From assembly GCA_016521575.1 (NCBI GenBank), contig JAEKDP010000004.1, forward strand, positions 62,001 through 126,000: DNA of 64,000 nt, given 5' to 3'. Shown piece by piece: positions 17,548 through 26,043 of the stretch. Positions within the stretch are counted from its first letter, which is position 1. Every line of letters begins with the position of its first letter. The notes beneath the pieces were generated by a model. It saw only the letters and a program-made list of their open reading frames with translations. It searched no databases and had not been told where the DNA came from. The position numbers were made by a program, and so were the translations under genes. This stretch comes from Rhodobacteraceae bacterium F11138. Its GTDB lineage: Bacteria; Pseudomonadota; Alphaproteobacteria; Rhodobacterales; Rhodobacteraceae.

Positions 17548-17859
17548 GTTCGTTCTTCCATTCGGTTCGCGCAGGACGCCTGTTAGGGCAATTTCACCGG
17601 ATCGTACAGACAGAGTTTTGGTTCGGAAATGATTTTACCGTGATCGTCAGGGTGGGCTTGAGCCTTTCATCGCGTCGATGATGCGAGTCCCAAGCCATTT
17701 CCCCGGTCGGTCCTGCTGCGCGACCTGCCGGTCGAATTTGCGCGCCATCAAGGACCGTTTGCCGACCGAAAGTCTGCACCGGGGTCGAATTTTCGCGCCG
17801 CACCTCTGGCGCGGCCGCCGCGAATGAGGCATCTGTGCCCAAAGAGAAAGGGGGCTGGG
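17548..17859. other. Divergent intergenic region between the RND adaptor and the TRAP operon
   Basis: A 312-bp gap between divergent operons. It has no convincing gene. It contains two near-identical 17-bp direct repeats (listed separately) lying shortly before the TRAP small-subunit start, which look like regulator sites. The sequence AAAGAGAAAGGGGG just before 17860 is a strong ribosome-binding site for the first TRAP gene. Confidence 0.55.
17730..17799. repeat. Pair of 17-bp direct repeats upstream of the TRAP operon
   Basis: GGTCGAATTTGCGCGCC at 17730-17746 recurs as GGTCGAATTTTCGCGCC at 17783-17799, with 16 of 17 bases identical. Start-to-start distance is 53 bp, close to five helical turns, so a dimeric or looping regulator could bind both copies on one face of the DNA. 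No regulator gene is adjacent. Confidence 0.5.
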
Positions 17860-18354
17860 ATGAGATCATCCTTCTTGGCGCTGTGTCATTGGCTGGATCG
17901 TGCAACGGCGGTGGTCTGCGGTGTGGCCTGCGGTGTTCTGACCCTGTCGGTTCTTGCCATCGTGGTGGCACGGTTCGGATTTCACGCCGGACGGATCGAG
18001 TTGCAGAACCTGGCGGGCTATGCGTTCGCCGTGATGTTGATTCTGGCCGTGCCCTATACCCTGGCACGGGACGGGCATGTGCGGGTCGAGGTGCTGTCCG
18101 AGCGCCTGTCGCCTGCCTATCTGCGGCGGGCCGATACGGTTGCGCTGCTGCTGTTTCTGATCCCGGTGTTCGGCCTGATGGGATGGGCGTTTCTGCCCGA
18201 CCTGATCTATAGCTGGTCGATACGCGAAGGATCGCTTGAAACCGGCGGGTTGGGTGGTGTCTATCTGGTCAAGACCATGTTGCCGGTCGCTGCCGTCCTG
18301 ACCATCCTGCAAGGGACGGCCGCCGTGTTGCGCACCCACGAGGCCGCCCGATGA
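17860..18354 (+). CDS. TRAP transporter small permease (DctQ)
   Basis: A 164-residue protein with four predicted transmembrane helices, the DctQ pattern. Typical motifs are LCHWLDRATAVVCGVACGVL at the first helix and VPYTLARDGHVRVEVLSERL between helices two and three; the RDGHVRVE stretch is a hallmark of the family. The start at ATG 17860 is preceded by a good purine-rich ribosome site; an upstream in-frame ATG at 17824 lacks one. The protein forms the membrane complex with the large subunit, whose start codon overlaps this stop by four bases. Complex and substrate-binding protein are all present in order Q-M-P. Confidence 0.92.
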   Translation: MRSSFLALCHWLDRATAVVCGVACGVLTLSVLAIVVARFGFHAGRIELQNLAGYAFAVMLILAVPYTLARDGHVRVEVLSERLSPAYLRRADTVALLLFLIPVFGLMGWAFLPDLIYSWSIREGSLETGGLGGVYLVKTMLPVAAVLTILQGTAAVLRTHEAAR

Positions 18355-19874
18355 TCGCGCAAGAACTGTTTCTGGGGCTGATGCTGCTTGGCCTGTTCGC
18401 CGGCATCCTCAGCGGGATTCCGGCGATGCTGGCAATCGCGGGCGTTCCGCTGATCACGGCGTTTCTGGGCCATCTGCTGGGTGTTTTCGACCTGAGCTTT
18501 CTGAACTTCTTTCCGGCGCGGGTATATGGTGTGATGTCGAATCCGCTGCTCATGGCGGTGCCCTTGTTCGTGCTGATGGGCGTTTTGCTGGAAAGATCCC
18601 GGCTGGCCGAGGACATGCTGTCCGTGCTGGCGCGGATGCTGGGTGGCAGCCCGCGCGGCATGGCGCTGTCGGTGCTGGCCTTTTCCGCCATCATTGCCGC
18701 CTCGACCGGGATCATCGGGGCAACGGTGGTCATGCTGGTGCTGATCAGCCTGCCCGCGATGCGCGACGCGGGCGTGCCGCAGCGGCTGGCCAGCGGTATC
18801 ATCTGCGCCTCGGGTACGCTGGGCCAGATCATCCCGCCCTCGATCCTGCTGGTGCTGCTGGGGGATCAGATCGGAAATGCCTATCTTGAAGCACAACAGA
18901 AGGCCGGGAACTTCGCCCCCGATCCGGTGTCGGTGGGCGATCTGTTTGCCGGGGCATTGTTGCCGGGGCTGATGCTGGTCGGGCTATATGCATTGTATAT
19001 CCTGATCACGCTGCGTCCCGGGGACACGGCGCGCCCACCTGTGCCGTCGAACGTTTCCGCAGGCGAGGTGGTAGCCAGCTTCCTGCCGCCCTTGTTGCTG
19101 ATCCTGGCGGTGCTGGGGTCCATTCTGGGTGGGGTTGCCACCACCACCGAAGCCGCGGGGCTGGGCGCGATCGGTGCGCTGTTGCTGGCCGGGTACCGCG
19201 GCCACGGACCGCTGAGCGCCTTGCGCCCGCTGATCCTGGCGGGTGCGGTTGCGGCCTTGGCCCTCGTGGCCCTGTCCTTTGCCGGAACCGCCCTGCGCGC
19301 CCCCGCGCTGATCGCGGCAAGCCTGATCGCCCTGGGAACCGTGGCGGCAGCGGCGCGGTTATGGCGCGGAGGCGTGATCGTCGGGGCGATGGGGGAAACC
19401 CTGAAGATTTCAGGAATGGTGTTCGGCATCGTCATCGCCGCTTCGCTGCTGGCGCTGGTGTTTCGGGGCTTTGGGGGCGATCATCTGGTCGAAACCATGA
19501 TGCAGGCCATGCCGGGCGGCACTTGGGGGGCGCTGGCGTTGGTGATGGGGCTGGTTTTCGTGCTGGGTTTCATTCTCGAAGCCGTCGAGATCATCTATAT
19601 CGTGGTGCCGCTTCTGGGGCCGCCGATCCTGGGGACGGACCTGTCACCGGTCTGGTTCGGCGTGCTGCTGGCGATGAACCTGCAGACCAGCTTTCTGACG
19701 CCGCCTTTCGGTTTCGCGCTGTTTTATTTCCGCTCCGCCGCGCCGCGCGACATCACCACTGGCGACATTTATATGGGCGTCGCGCCGTTTGTGGTCTTGC
19801 AATTGATCGCACTTGGCGTCCTGATCGCCGCACCGGGGCTGGCCACCTGGCTGCCCTCGCTGATTTTACGATGA
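18351..19874 (+). CDS. TRAP transporter large permease (DctM)
   Basis: A 507-residue DctM-type subunit with about twelve to thirteen helices. Family motifs: FAGILSGIPAMLAIAGVPL near the N-terminus, MAVPLFVLMGVLLERSRLA, GIICASGTLGQIIPPSILLV, and the C-terminal LQTSFLTPPFGFALFYFRS. The last is the sodium-site-like region that repeats the ASGTLGQIIPPS motif. A central Gly/Pro-rich loop (about 225-245) separates the halves. It is the sodium-driven transport subunit, which receives ligand from the DctP-type protein encoded 19 bp downstream. Start overlaps the DctQ stop. Confidence 0.95.
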   Translation: MIAQELFLGLMLLGLFAGILSGIPAMLAIAGVPLITAFLGHLLGVFDLSFLNFFPARVYGVMSNPLLMAVPLFVLMGVLLERSRLAEDMLSVLARMLGGSPRGMALSVLAFSAIIAASTGIIGATVVMLVLISLPAMRDAGVPQRLASGIICASGTLGQIIPPSILLVLLGDQIGNAYLEAQQKAGNFAPDPVSVGDLFAGALLPGLMLVGLYALYILITLRPGDTARPPVPSNVSAGEVVASFLPPLLLILAVLGSILGGVATTTEAAGLGAIGALLLAGYRGHGPLSALRPLILAGAVAALALVALSFAGTALRAPALIAASLIALGTVAAAARLWRGGVIVGAMGETLKISGMVFGIVIAASLLALVFRGFGGDHLVETMMQAMPGGTWGALALVMGLVFVLGFILEAVEIIYIVVPLLGPPILGTDLSPVWFGVLLAMNLQTSFLTPPFGFALFYFRSAAPRDITTGDIYMGVAPFVVLQLIALGVLIAAPGLATWLPSLILR

Positions 19875-19893
19875 CCGAAGAGGAGTACGTGTC

Positions 19894-20958
19894 ATGAAAC
19901 GCAGAACCTTCCTGGCTTCCGGCGCAACGCTGGCGGCGGCGGCTCCGCTGGCCAGCCCGGCGATTGCCCAGGGCAAGATCCAGTGGAACCTGCCCACGGC
20001 CTTTCCCAAGAATGCTCCCGGCGTGGGCACCAATGTCACCACCTTTGCCGAAAAGGTCGCCGCCATGTCCGATGGCCGGCTCAGCTTTACCGTTTATGGT
20101 GGTGGCGAACTGGTGCCACCCTTTGCGGTCGAGGACGCGGTCCAGTCCGGCAATGCCCCCGTCGGGCACGGGCCGACCTATTTTGCCGCCGGCAAGAACC
20201 CGGCGCTGCACTGGTTCACCGCCGTGCCCTTCGGCATGACGGCAGGCGAGCAGGTGGCCTGGCTGAAATACGGTGGCGGGCAGGAAATCTGGGACGACAT
20301 CTATGCACAACGCGGGCTGAAACCGTTCTATTCCGGCAACTCGGGGACCCAATCCGCAGGTTGGTTCAAGAATGAAATCAACAGCGTCGAGGATCTGCAA
20401 GGGCTCAACATGCGGATCGCGGGCCTGGGCGGAGAAGTGTTCCGCAAGCTGGGCGTGAACGCGGTGTTGCTGCCGCCTCCGGAAATCTTCCAGTCGCTGC
20501 AATCCGGGGCCATCGACGCCGCCGAATGGGTCGGTCCGATGCTGGATCAGGCGTTCGGGCTGCAGAAAATCACCAAGCTGTGCTATCTGCCGGCCCTGAC
20601 CGAACCGGGCGCCGGGCTGTCCGTGGTGTTCAACAAGGACGCCTGGGACGAATTGCCCGCCGACCTGCAGGCGATCTGTGAAAATGCTTCTTATGCCGCC
20701 GCGCTGGAAAATCACGCGCAGTTCGATTTCTTCAACGCACAGGCGATGGCTTCGCTGCGCGAGGATGGCGTCGATTTCCGCCAGTTCCCCGATGAGGTGA
20801 CCGTTGCGGCACGCGAAGCCTGGGGCGAAGTTCAGGACGAACTGACCGCCGAAAACGCCGATGTGGCCCGGGTGCGGGAAAGCTATGACGCCTATCTGGC
20901 CAATGCGCGCGAATACGCCGCCGCAATGGCGCTGCCCATGCTGGCCGGACGCGGATAG
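19894..20958 (+). CDS. TRAP transporter substrate-binding protein, TakP-like
   Basis: A 354-residue DctP-family protein with a twin-arginine-like leader (KRRTFLASGA, residues 2-11) and an alanine-rich segment ending SPAIAQ, pointing to Tat or Sec export to the periplasm. Residues WNLPTAFPKNAPGVGTNV, the FGMTAGEQVAWLKYGGGQE block, GLNMRIAGLGGEVFRKLGV (with the conserved carboxylate-binding Arg) and GAIDAAEWVGPMLDQAFG resemble TakP, which binds 2-oxo acids with a sodium ion. A 2-oxoacid or similar monocarboxylate is therefore a fair guess. It is the third gene of the TRAP operon, with ribosome site GAAGAGGAG, and is followed by a hairpin terminator. Confidence 0.9.
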   Translation: MKRRTFLASGATLAAAAPLASPAIAQGKIQWNLPTAFPKNAPGVGTNVTTFAEKVAAMSDGRLSFTVYGGGELVPPFAVEDAVQSGNAPVGHGPTYFAAGKNPALHWFTAVPFGMTAGEQVAWLKYGGGQEIWDDIYAQRGLKPFYSGNSGTQSAGWFKNEINSVEDLQGLNMRIAGLGGEVFRKLGVNAVLLPPPEIFQSLQSGAIDAAEWVGPMLDQAFGLQKITKLCYLPALTEPGAGLSVVFNKDAWDELPADLQAICENASYAAALENHAQFDFFNAQAMASLREDGVDFRQFPDEVTVAAREAWGEVQDELTAENADVARVRESYDAYLANAREYAAAMALPMLAGRG

Positions 20959-20974
20959 GATCGGACGCTATGGG

Positions 20975-21003
20975 TGCGGGCGTGCCGTTGGGGCGCGCCC
21001 GCA
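20975..21003 (+). terminator. Candidate terminator after the TRAP operon
   Basis: TGCGGGCG (20975-20982) pairs exactly with CGCCCGCA (20996-21003) across a 13-nt loop, just after the last TRAP gene and facing the convergent DeoR gene. The following T-rich stretch is weak (attgttg). Confidence 0.5.
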
Positions 21004-21044
21004 ATTGTTGCATCAATGGGCCTGCTGCGTCGGTTCGGGTTCAG

Positions 21045-21806
21045 CTAGCCAACCCCGCATAGCTGAACGCCCGCGTCGGACAGAAGACCAGCCATCGCGG
21101 CCTCGGGCGGCGTTTCGGTGAACAGTTGATGAACCTCGCTAGCGGCACAGACCTGCACCAGTGCGGATCGGCTGAATTTGGTTGAATCCGATATGACCAC
21201 CCGCCTGTGTCCCCGCAAAAGCACCTCGCGTGCAAAGATCGCTTCGTCCGGCTCGAAATCCATCACCCCGTCATTGCCGATGGCTCCGGCGGAAATCACG
21301 GCATGATCGACGCGAAAACGCCGGGCGAATGCCACCGCTTCATGCCCCAGAACTGCACCGGAATCGCCGTTCACGATCCCTCCGGCAAGCAGGACCTTGC
21401 TGCCATTGCGGCCCGCCAGCGTATGTGCAATGTCCGTGGAATTCGTGACGATGGTCAATCTTTCGTGCTGGACCAGGGCGCGGGCCAGGAAACTGGTGGT
21501 CGTGCCCGTGTCGATCATCAGGGTTTCCCCGTTGCGCACTGTTGCGGCCATGGCGCGCGCGATCTTTTGCTTGGCCTTGGCATTCTCACGCATGCGCCGC
21601 TCGAACGGCGCTTCGCCGCCCGAACGGGCCAGCCCCACGGCACCGTGCATTTTCACGATCGTGCCCCCGTCGGCCAACGGCCGCAGATCACGGCGTACCG
21701 TTTCGACAGACACCCGCAGACGCTGCGCAAGTTCAAGGACCGTGACCGTGCCCCCGCTGGCCAGGATATTCAGGATTTCCTCATGCCGTTTTGATACAGA
21801 TGCCAT
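21045..21806 (-). CDS. DeoR/GlpR family transcriptional regulator
   Basis: A 253-residue regulator. Residues 6-58 form the DeoR helix-turn-helix with recognition helix VSVETVRRDLRPL. The C-terminal sensor domain has the DeoR-C features GETLMIDTGTTTSFLARAL, TNSTDIAHTLAG, VLLAGGIVNGDSGAVLG and VVISDSTKF; in this family the domain binds phosphorylated sugars or related metabolites. It is divergent from the quaternary-amine ABC operon across 199 bp, so it is the obvious candidate regulator of that operon. A DeoR-type effector would normally be a phosphorylated intermediate, which fits the presence of two choline-kinase-like genes nearby; that link is inference. Confidence 0.9.
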   Translation of the reverse strand: MASVSKRHEEILNILASGGTVTVLELAQRLRVSVETVRRDLRPLADGGTIVKMHGAVGLARSGGEAPFERRMRENAKAKQKIARAMAATVRNGETLMIDTGTTTSFLARALVQHERLTIVTNSTDIAHTLAGRNGSKVLLAGGIVNGDSGAVLGHEAVAFARRFRVDHAVISAGAIGNDGVMDFEPDEAIFAREVLLRGHRRVVISDSTKFSRSALVQVCAASEVHQLFTETPPEAAMAGLLSDAGVQLCGVG

Positions 21807-21918
21807 GGTTCAGCCCCTGCTGCGTGCCGGAAAAGTCAGCAACCGGTCAGATACAGTCAAAAAAAGCACAAAAAACCACAGCGCGCAATTGACAACCCCC
21901 CTGCAGGTGCCGTTACGT

Positions 21919-21947
21919 TTGACTATCCGGGCCAGCATGGGTGCTAT
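21919..21947 (+). promoter_or_regulatory. Candidate promoter of the quaternary-amine ABC operon
   Basis: TTGACT (21919-21924) and TGCTAT (21942-21947) are separated by 17 nt, about 60 nt before the start of the binding-protein gene. The -35 is good and the -10 is weak. A second TTGACA lies at 21889-21894. DeoR operators probably lie here, but I cannot define one. Confidence 0.3.
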
Positions 21948-22005
21948 CGGGAAGGCGTTCACTTGGCCGGGTCGTCGGAAATCAGACGTCCAAGGGGGGG
22001 CCATC

Positions 22006-22947
22006 ATGTCAGCACTTAGAATTACAGCTTCAATACTTGCACTTGCCACATGCAGCACGGCTGTTGCGCAGGATTCCGCGGATCCTGTCAAGCTTACGCT
22101 GCATGACTGGACGGGCCAGTTGATCACGACCCAGCTGATGGGCGAGGTTCTGGAACAAGCCGGGCTGACGGTCGAATATGTGCAGGCCGATTACCTGGCG
22201 CAGTTCGCCGGGCTTGAGACTGGCGATCTGCATGTCGCCATGGAAATGTGGGAAACCACCGGGCGCGATGCGATGGACGCTGCCACGGCCACCGGCAATG
22301 TGGTGAATGTCGGGCCGACCGGCATGAAGGCCAAGGAAGAATGGTGGTACCCGACCTATATGAAAGAACTCTGCCCGGGTTTGCCGGATTGGGAGGCGCT
22401 GAAAGACCCGGCCTGTGCCGAGGCTTTTTCCACCGCCGAAACCGCACCGAAGGGCCGGTATCTGGGTGGGCCGGTGACATGGGGCGGATTTGATGATGAA
22501 CGCGTCGAGGCGCTGGATCTGCCGTTCGAGGTCATCCACGCCGGCACCGACGCCGCGCTGTTCGCGGAACTTGAAAGCGCAATCCAGCGCCAGGCGCCGG
22601 TATTGCTGTGGGTCTATGCCCCTCATTGGGCCCCTGCAAAATATGAAGGCGAATGGGTCGAGTTTCCGGAATACACGGCCGAGTGCTACACCGATCCGGC
22701 TTGGGGCATAAACACCGACATGGCCTATGATTGCGGCAAACCCTTCGGAGAAATCTGGAAGGTCGCCTGGGCGGGTGTTCAGGAAAAGTGGCCCACCGCC
22801 TATTCCGCGGTCGAGGCGTTCACGATTTCAAATGACGATATGGGCGCGATGATCACCGAGGTCGATCTGAACGGCAAATCGGTACAGGATGTCGTGGCCG
22901 ACTGGATGGCCGCCAATGAAGAGACCTGGAAGGCCTGGATCAATTAG
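22006..22947 (+). CDS. Quaternary-amine ABC transporter substrate-binding protein (OpuAC/TmoX-like)
   Basis: A 313-residue periplasmic protein with signal peptide (residues 1-22, ending STAVAQ). I start it at ATG 22006 behind the ribosome site AAGGGGGGG; the frame is open upstream, but only through the promoter. The OpuAC pattern includes TLHDWTGQLITTQLMGEVLE, DLHVAMEMWETTGRD, WWYPTYMKELCPGLPDW and WVYAPHWAPAKYEGEWVEF. The many Trp/Tyr residues are those expected to form an aromatic cage around a trimethylammonium group. The arrangement resembles roseobacter TmoX (trimethylamine N-oxide binding) and glycine-betaine binding proteins. It delivers the ligand to the ATPase and permease encoded next. 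The exact quaternary amine is not determined. Confidence 0.88.
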   Translation: MSALRITASILALATCSTAVAQDSADPVKLTLHDWTGQLITTQLMGEVLEQAGLTVEYVQADYLAQFAGLETGDLHVAMEMWETTGRDAMDAATATGNVVNVGPTGMKAKEEWWYPTYMKELCPGLPDWEALKDPACAEAFSTAETAPKGRYLGGPVTWGGFDDERVEALDLPFEVIHAGTDAALFAELESAIQRQAPVLLWVYAPHWAPAKYEGEWVEFPEYTAECYTDPAWGINTDMAYDCGKPFGEIWKVAWAGVQEKWPTAYSAVEAFTISNDDMGAMITEVDLNGKSVQDVVADWMAANEETWKAWIN

Positions 22948-22952
22948 CGCAA

Positions 22953-24020
22953 ATGGACCGGGTAGACGCACCCGTCGCAACCGGCCCCGGCGGCGATCGC
23001 ATGTCTGCGCCTGAACCCAAGCTCGTCTGTCGCGGCGTCTGGAAGGTATTCGGCCATCGCGGGGACGAAACCCTGCGCGCCATGGGGCCGGACCCCTCCG
23101 GCGACACCTTGAGCGCGGCCGGATTGGTTCCCGCCGTGCGAAACGTGGACATCGAGGTGGGCGAGGGCGAGATCTTTGTCATCATGGGCCTTTCGGGGTC
23201 GGGAAAATCCACCCTGGTGCGCTGTCTGTCGCGGCTGATCGAACCCACGGCCGGCGAGATCCTGTTTCAGGGCCGAAATCTTCTGGCCGCGTCCGATTCC
23301 GAAATGATCGAGTTGCGCCGGCATGCCATGGGAATGGTGTTTCAGCACTTTGCCTTGTTGCCGCATATGACGGTGGCCGACAACGTGGCCTTTCCGCTGG
23401 AGGTGCAAGGCGTGTCGCGTGCCGAACGCAGCGAACGCGCGGCGCGCATGATCGAACTTGTCGGGCTGGCCGGGCGCGAGACCGCTTTCCCCCGGGAATT
23501 ATCAGGAGGCCAGCAGCAACGTGTGGGTATCGCCCGATCCTTGGCCGCCGATCCCGAACTGTGGTTCCTGGACGAACCGTTCTCGGCGCTGGATCCTTTG
23601 ATCCGGCGGGAAATGCAGGACGAGTTCATGCGCCTGCAGTCGGTGCTGAAAAAGACCATCGTTTTCATCACCCATGACTTTGACGAAGCGATCCGTCTTG
23701 CCGACCGGATCGCGATCATGAAATCGGGTGCGATTGAACAGGTTGGCAGCCCCGAAGACATCGTGCTGAACCCCGCGACCAGCTATGTGCGTGAATTCAC
23801 CGGCGCGGTGAGCCGATCCAAAGTGGTAAAGGTCACGCGCCTGATGGGTCCGGCAAACGGTGGCTCACCGGTCAAGACCGTACAGGAAAACGCGTCGATA
23901 GCGGATGCCGCACCCTTGTTCAACGATGGCACCGACTGCGTTGCGGTCACCGATGCCCAAGGGCGGGTCACCGGGCATCTGGCGCGTCCGGCGGTGATCG
24001 ACATGATGTTGCAGGGCTAG
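22953..24020 (+). CDS. Quaternary-amine ABC transporter ATP-binding protein (ProV/OpuAA type)
   Basis: A 355-residue ATPase with Walker A GLSGSGKST, signature LSGGQQQR, Walker B LWFLDEP and switch histidine in FITHDFDEAI. The long N-terminal segment before the core (ALRAMGPDPSG-like spacing, NVDIEVGEGEIFVIMG) and the C-terminal extension with a CBS-like region (about 285-355, DGTDCVAVTDAQGRVTGHL) are typical of ProV/OpuAA. In that family the CBS part senses ionic strength, although only one CBS-like unit is evident here. It starts six bases after the binding-protein stop; ATG 23001 (MSAPEP) is an alternative start. It energises the permease encoded seven bases downstream. Confidence 0.92.
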   Translation: MDRVDAPVATGPGGDRMSAPEPKLVCRGVWKVFGHRGDETLRAMGPDPSGDTLSAAGLVPAVRNVDIEVGEGEIFVIMGLSGSGKSTLVRCLSRLIEPTAGEILFQGRNLLAASDSEMIELRRHAMGMVFQHFALLPHMTVADNVAFPLEVQGVSRAERSERAARMIELVGLAGRETAFPRELSGGQQQRVGIARSLAADPELWFLDEPFSALDPLIRREMQDEFMRLQSVLKKTIVFITHDFDEAIRLADRIAIMKSGAIEQVGSPEDIVLNPATSYVREFTGAVSRSKVVKVTRLMGPANGGSPVKTVQENASIADAAPLFNDGTDCVAVTDAQGRVTGHLARPAVIDMMLQG

Positions 24021-24027
24021 GCGCGGC

Positions 24028-26043
24028 ATGACCGGCACCGTCGCATCCCGGCCCGTCGGCCCTGTGCCCGCGATCGCCACAAGCCTCAGGCTCTGGATTC
24101 CCGCAGGTCTGGTGTTTGTGGTCTTGTGGCTGTGGGGGCGGGATGTCCTGCCCTGGGCGTTTGACTATCCCCGCAGCTGGGTGCCGCCGGTGCGCGACTG
24201 GATTTCCGATGCCATGAAATGGCTGATGAATGACGCCAGCCTCGGGCTGTTCACCTTCCGCGAAATGACCCGCGCCATCGCTGCGGTGATTGACGTGCCA
24301 TACCAGATTGCGCTTGGACTGCTGTCGGGCGGTGCGACGGTTCTGGGGGTGTTGGTCTCACCCATCGGGTGGGTCGGTGTTACTGCCGTGATGGGGCTGC
24401 TCGGCCACTTTGCGGGCGGCTGGCGGCTGGCGGCATTGACAAGCGCCTGTTTCGGTTTCATCGCGATCTTCGGGCAATGGACCTCGGCCATGGTCACGCT
24501 GGCCTCGGTTCTGATCGCGGTCCCGCTTGGCATTCTGTTCGGCCTGTTTCTGGGGCTCGCCGGATACCGCTGGCGCGGGGTGGGGCGGGCGTTGATTCCG
24601 ATCTTGGATCTGATGCAGACCATTCCCGTCTTCGCCTATCTGGTGCCGATCCTGATCCTGTTCGGGTTCGGGCCGACTTCGGCGGTGATTGCGACACTGA
24701 TCTATGCCATGCCGCCGATGACGCGCATCACCATGCTGGCGCTGCGCCGTGTGCCGAGTGATTTGCAAGATCTCGGCCACATGGTTGGCTGCACACCGCG
24801 ACAGATGACCTGGCGGGTGATGATCCCTTCGGCAAAGGAATCGCTGATGGTCGGCGTCAATCAGGTCATCATGCTGTCGCTGAACATGGTGATCATCGCC
24901 TCGATGATCGGTGCGGGCGGCCTGGGTTTCGATGTGCTGTCGGCGCTGCGCCGGCTGGATTTCGGCGCAGGAGTCGAGGCCGGTTTCGCCATCGTCGCTC
25001 TTGCCATCGCCCTGGACCGCCTGTCCCAAGCGTTTGCGGATCGCGCCCAGGTGCCCCTGCATGTCCACGGCGGTTTCATAGCGCGGCATCCCTATCTCTT
25101 CGGAGGTCTGCTTACGCTGATCCTGTCCGCATTGATCGGATTGGCCTATCCGGCGGTTCAAAGCTATCCCGAAGCATGGCAAATCTCGACCGGGACCTTC
25201 TGGTCCGATCTGGTGCGTTATATCAACATCAACTATTTCGACGCGCTGGAATCCGTCAAGAATTTCATGCTGCTGAATCTGCTGATCCCGTTCAAACGGT
25301 TGCTGATCGGGCTGCCATGGGTGGGTGTGGCGGGGCTTCTGGCGTTGTCGGGCTGGTGTCTGGGCGGGGTGCGTCTGGGCCTGTTGACCGGCGGGCTGAC
25401 GGTGCTGATTGCATCCACCGGCCTGTGGGAAGAAGCGATGATCACCGTCTATCTCTGCGGGCTGTCGGTGGTGATCGCAATGCTGATCGGCCTGCCCATC
25501 GGTATTGCCGTGGCGATGCAGGACAGCCTGTGGCGCGGCGTTCGGCTGGTGATCGACACCATGCAGACGCTGCCGTCTTTCGTATACCTGATGCCCGCGG
25601 TCATGTTGTTCCGGGTCGGTGATTTCACCGCGATGATCGCGGTTGTGGCCTATGCCCTTGCGCCGGCGATCCGCTATACCGTGCTGGGTTTGCGTTCGGT
25701 CGATCCCAGCCTGATCGAAGCCGGGCGGGCCATGGGATGTACGCCCTTTCAGATCCTGACGCGCATCCGGCTGAAGCTGGCGCTGCCGGAAATCATGCTT
25801 GGCCTCAATCAAACGATCATGTTCGCGCTGTCCATGCTGGTCATCACCGCGCTGGTCGGTACACGCGATCTGGGACAAGAGGTTTACATCGCGCTGACCA
25901 AGGCCGATCCGGGACGGGGATTGGTGGCCGGCCTGTGCGTGGCCGCCATTGCGATCATCGCCGACAGGCTTATTCAGGCCGGCGCGCATCGATCCCGGGT
26001 GCGGCTGGGCCTTGCGGACGAGAGGGCCAATGGCGATTCCTGA
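24028..26043 (+). CDS. Double-length quaternary-amine ABC transporter permease (two fused ProW-like domains)
   Basis: A 671-residue membrane protein, twice the length of ProW/OpuAB. Two binding-protein-dependent permease domains are visible: one at about 150-340 with coupling helix MVGCTPRQMTWRVMIP, another at about 450-650 with AMGCTPFQILTRIRLK. Both contain the family sequence DLMQTIPVFAYLVP or its twin DTMQTLPSFVYLMP. The fusion means one polypeptide supplies the whole transmembrane dimer. Similar long permeases occur in roseobacter TmoW-type systems. The stop overlaps the start of the following phosphotransferase gene by 14 bases, so the two are in one operon. Confidence 0.9.
   Translation: MTGTVASRPVGPVPAIATSLRLWIPAGLVFVVLWLWGRDVLPWAFDYPRSWVPPVRDWISDAMKWLMNDASLGLFTFREMTRAIAAVIDVPYQIALGLLSGGATVLGVLVSPIGWVGVTAVMGLLGHFAGGWRLAALTSACFGFIAIFGQWTSAMVTLASVLIAVPLGILFGLFLGLAGYRWRGVGRALIPILDLMQTIPVFAYLVPILILFGFGPTSAVIATLIYAMPPMTRITMLALRRVPSDLQDLGHMVGCTPRQMTWRVMIPSAKESLMVGVNQVIMLSLNMVIIASMIGAGGLGFDVLSALRRLDFGAGVEAGFAIVALAIALDRLSQAFADRAQVPLHVHGGFIARHPYLFGGLLTLILSALIGLAYPAVQSYPEAWQISTGTFWSDLVRYININYFDALESVKNFMLLNLLIPFKRLLIGLPWVGVAGLLALSGWCLGGVRLGLLTGGLTVLIASTGLWEEAMITVYLCGLSVVIAMLIGLPIGIAVAMQDSLWRGVRLVIDTMQTLPSFVYLMPAVMLFRVGDFTAMIAVVAYALAPAIRYTVLGLRSVDPSLIEAGRAMGCTPFQILTRIRLKLALPEIMLGLNQTIMFALSMLVITALVGTRDLGQEVYIALTKADPGRGLVAGLCVAAIAIIADRLIQAGAHRSRVRLGLADERANGDS

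Noticed and set aside
17594-18067. A 157-residue minus-strand frame between the RND adaptor and the TRAP operon.
   Set aside because: It overlaps the TRAP small subunit antisense and shows no conserved features.
21397-22005. An N-terminal extension of about 200 residues on the ABC binding protein.
   Set aside because: It runs antisense through the DeoR gene and the promoter; the signal peptide begins at ATG 22006 behind a clear ribosome site.
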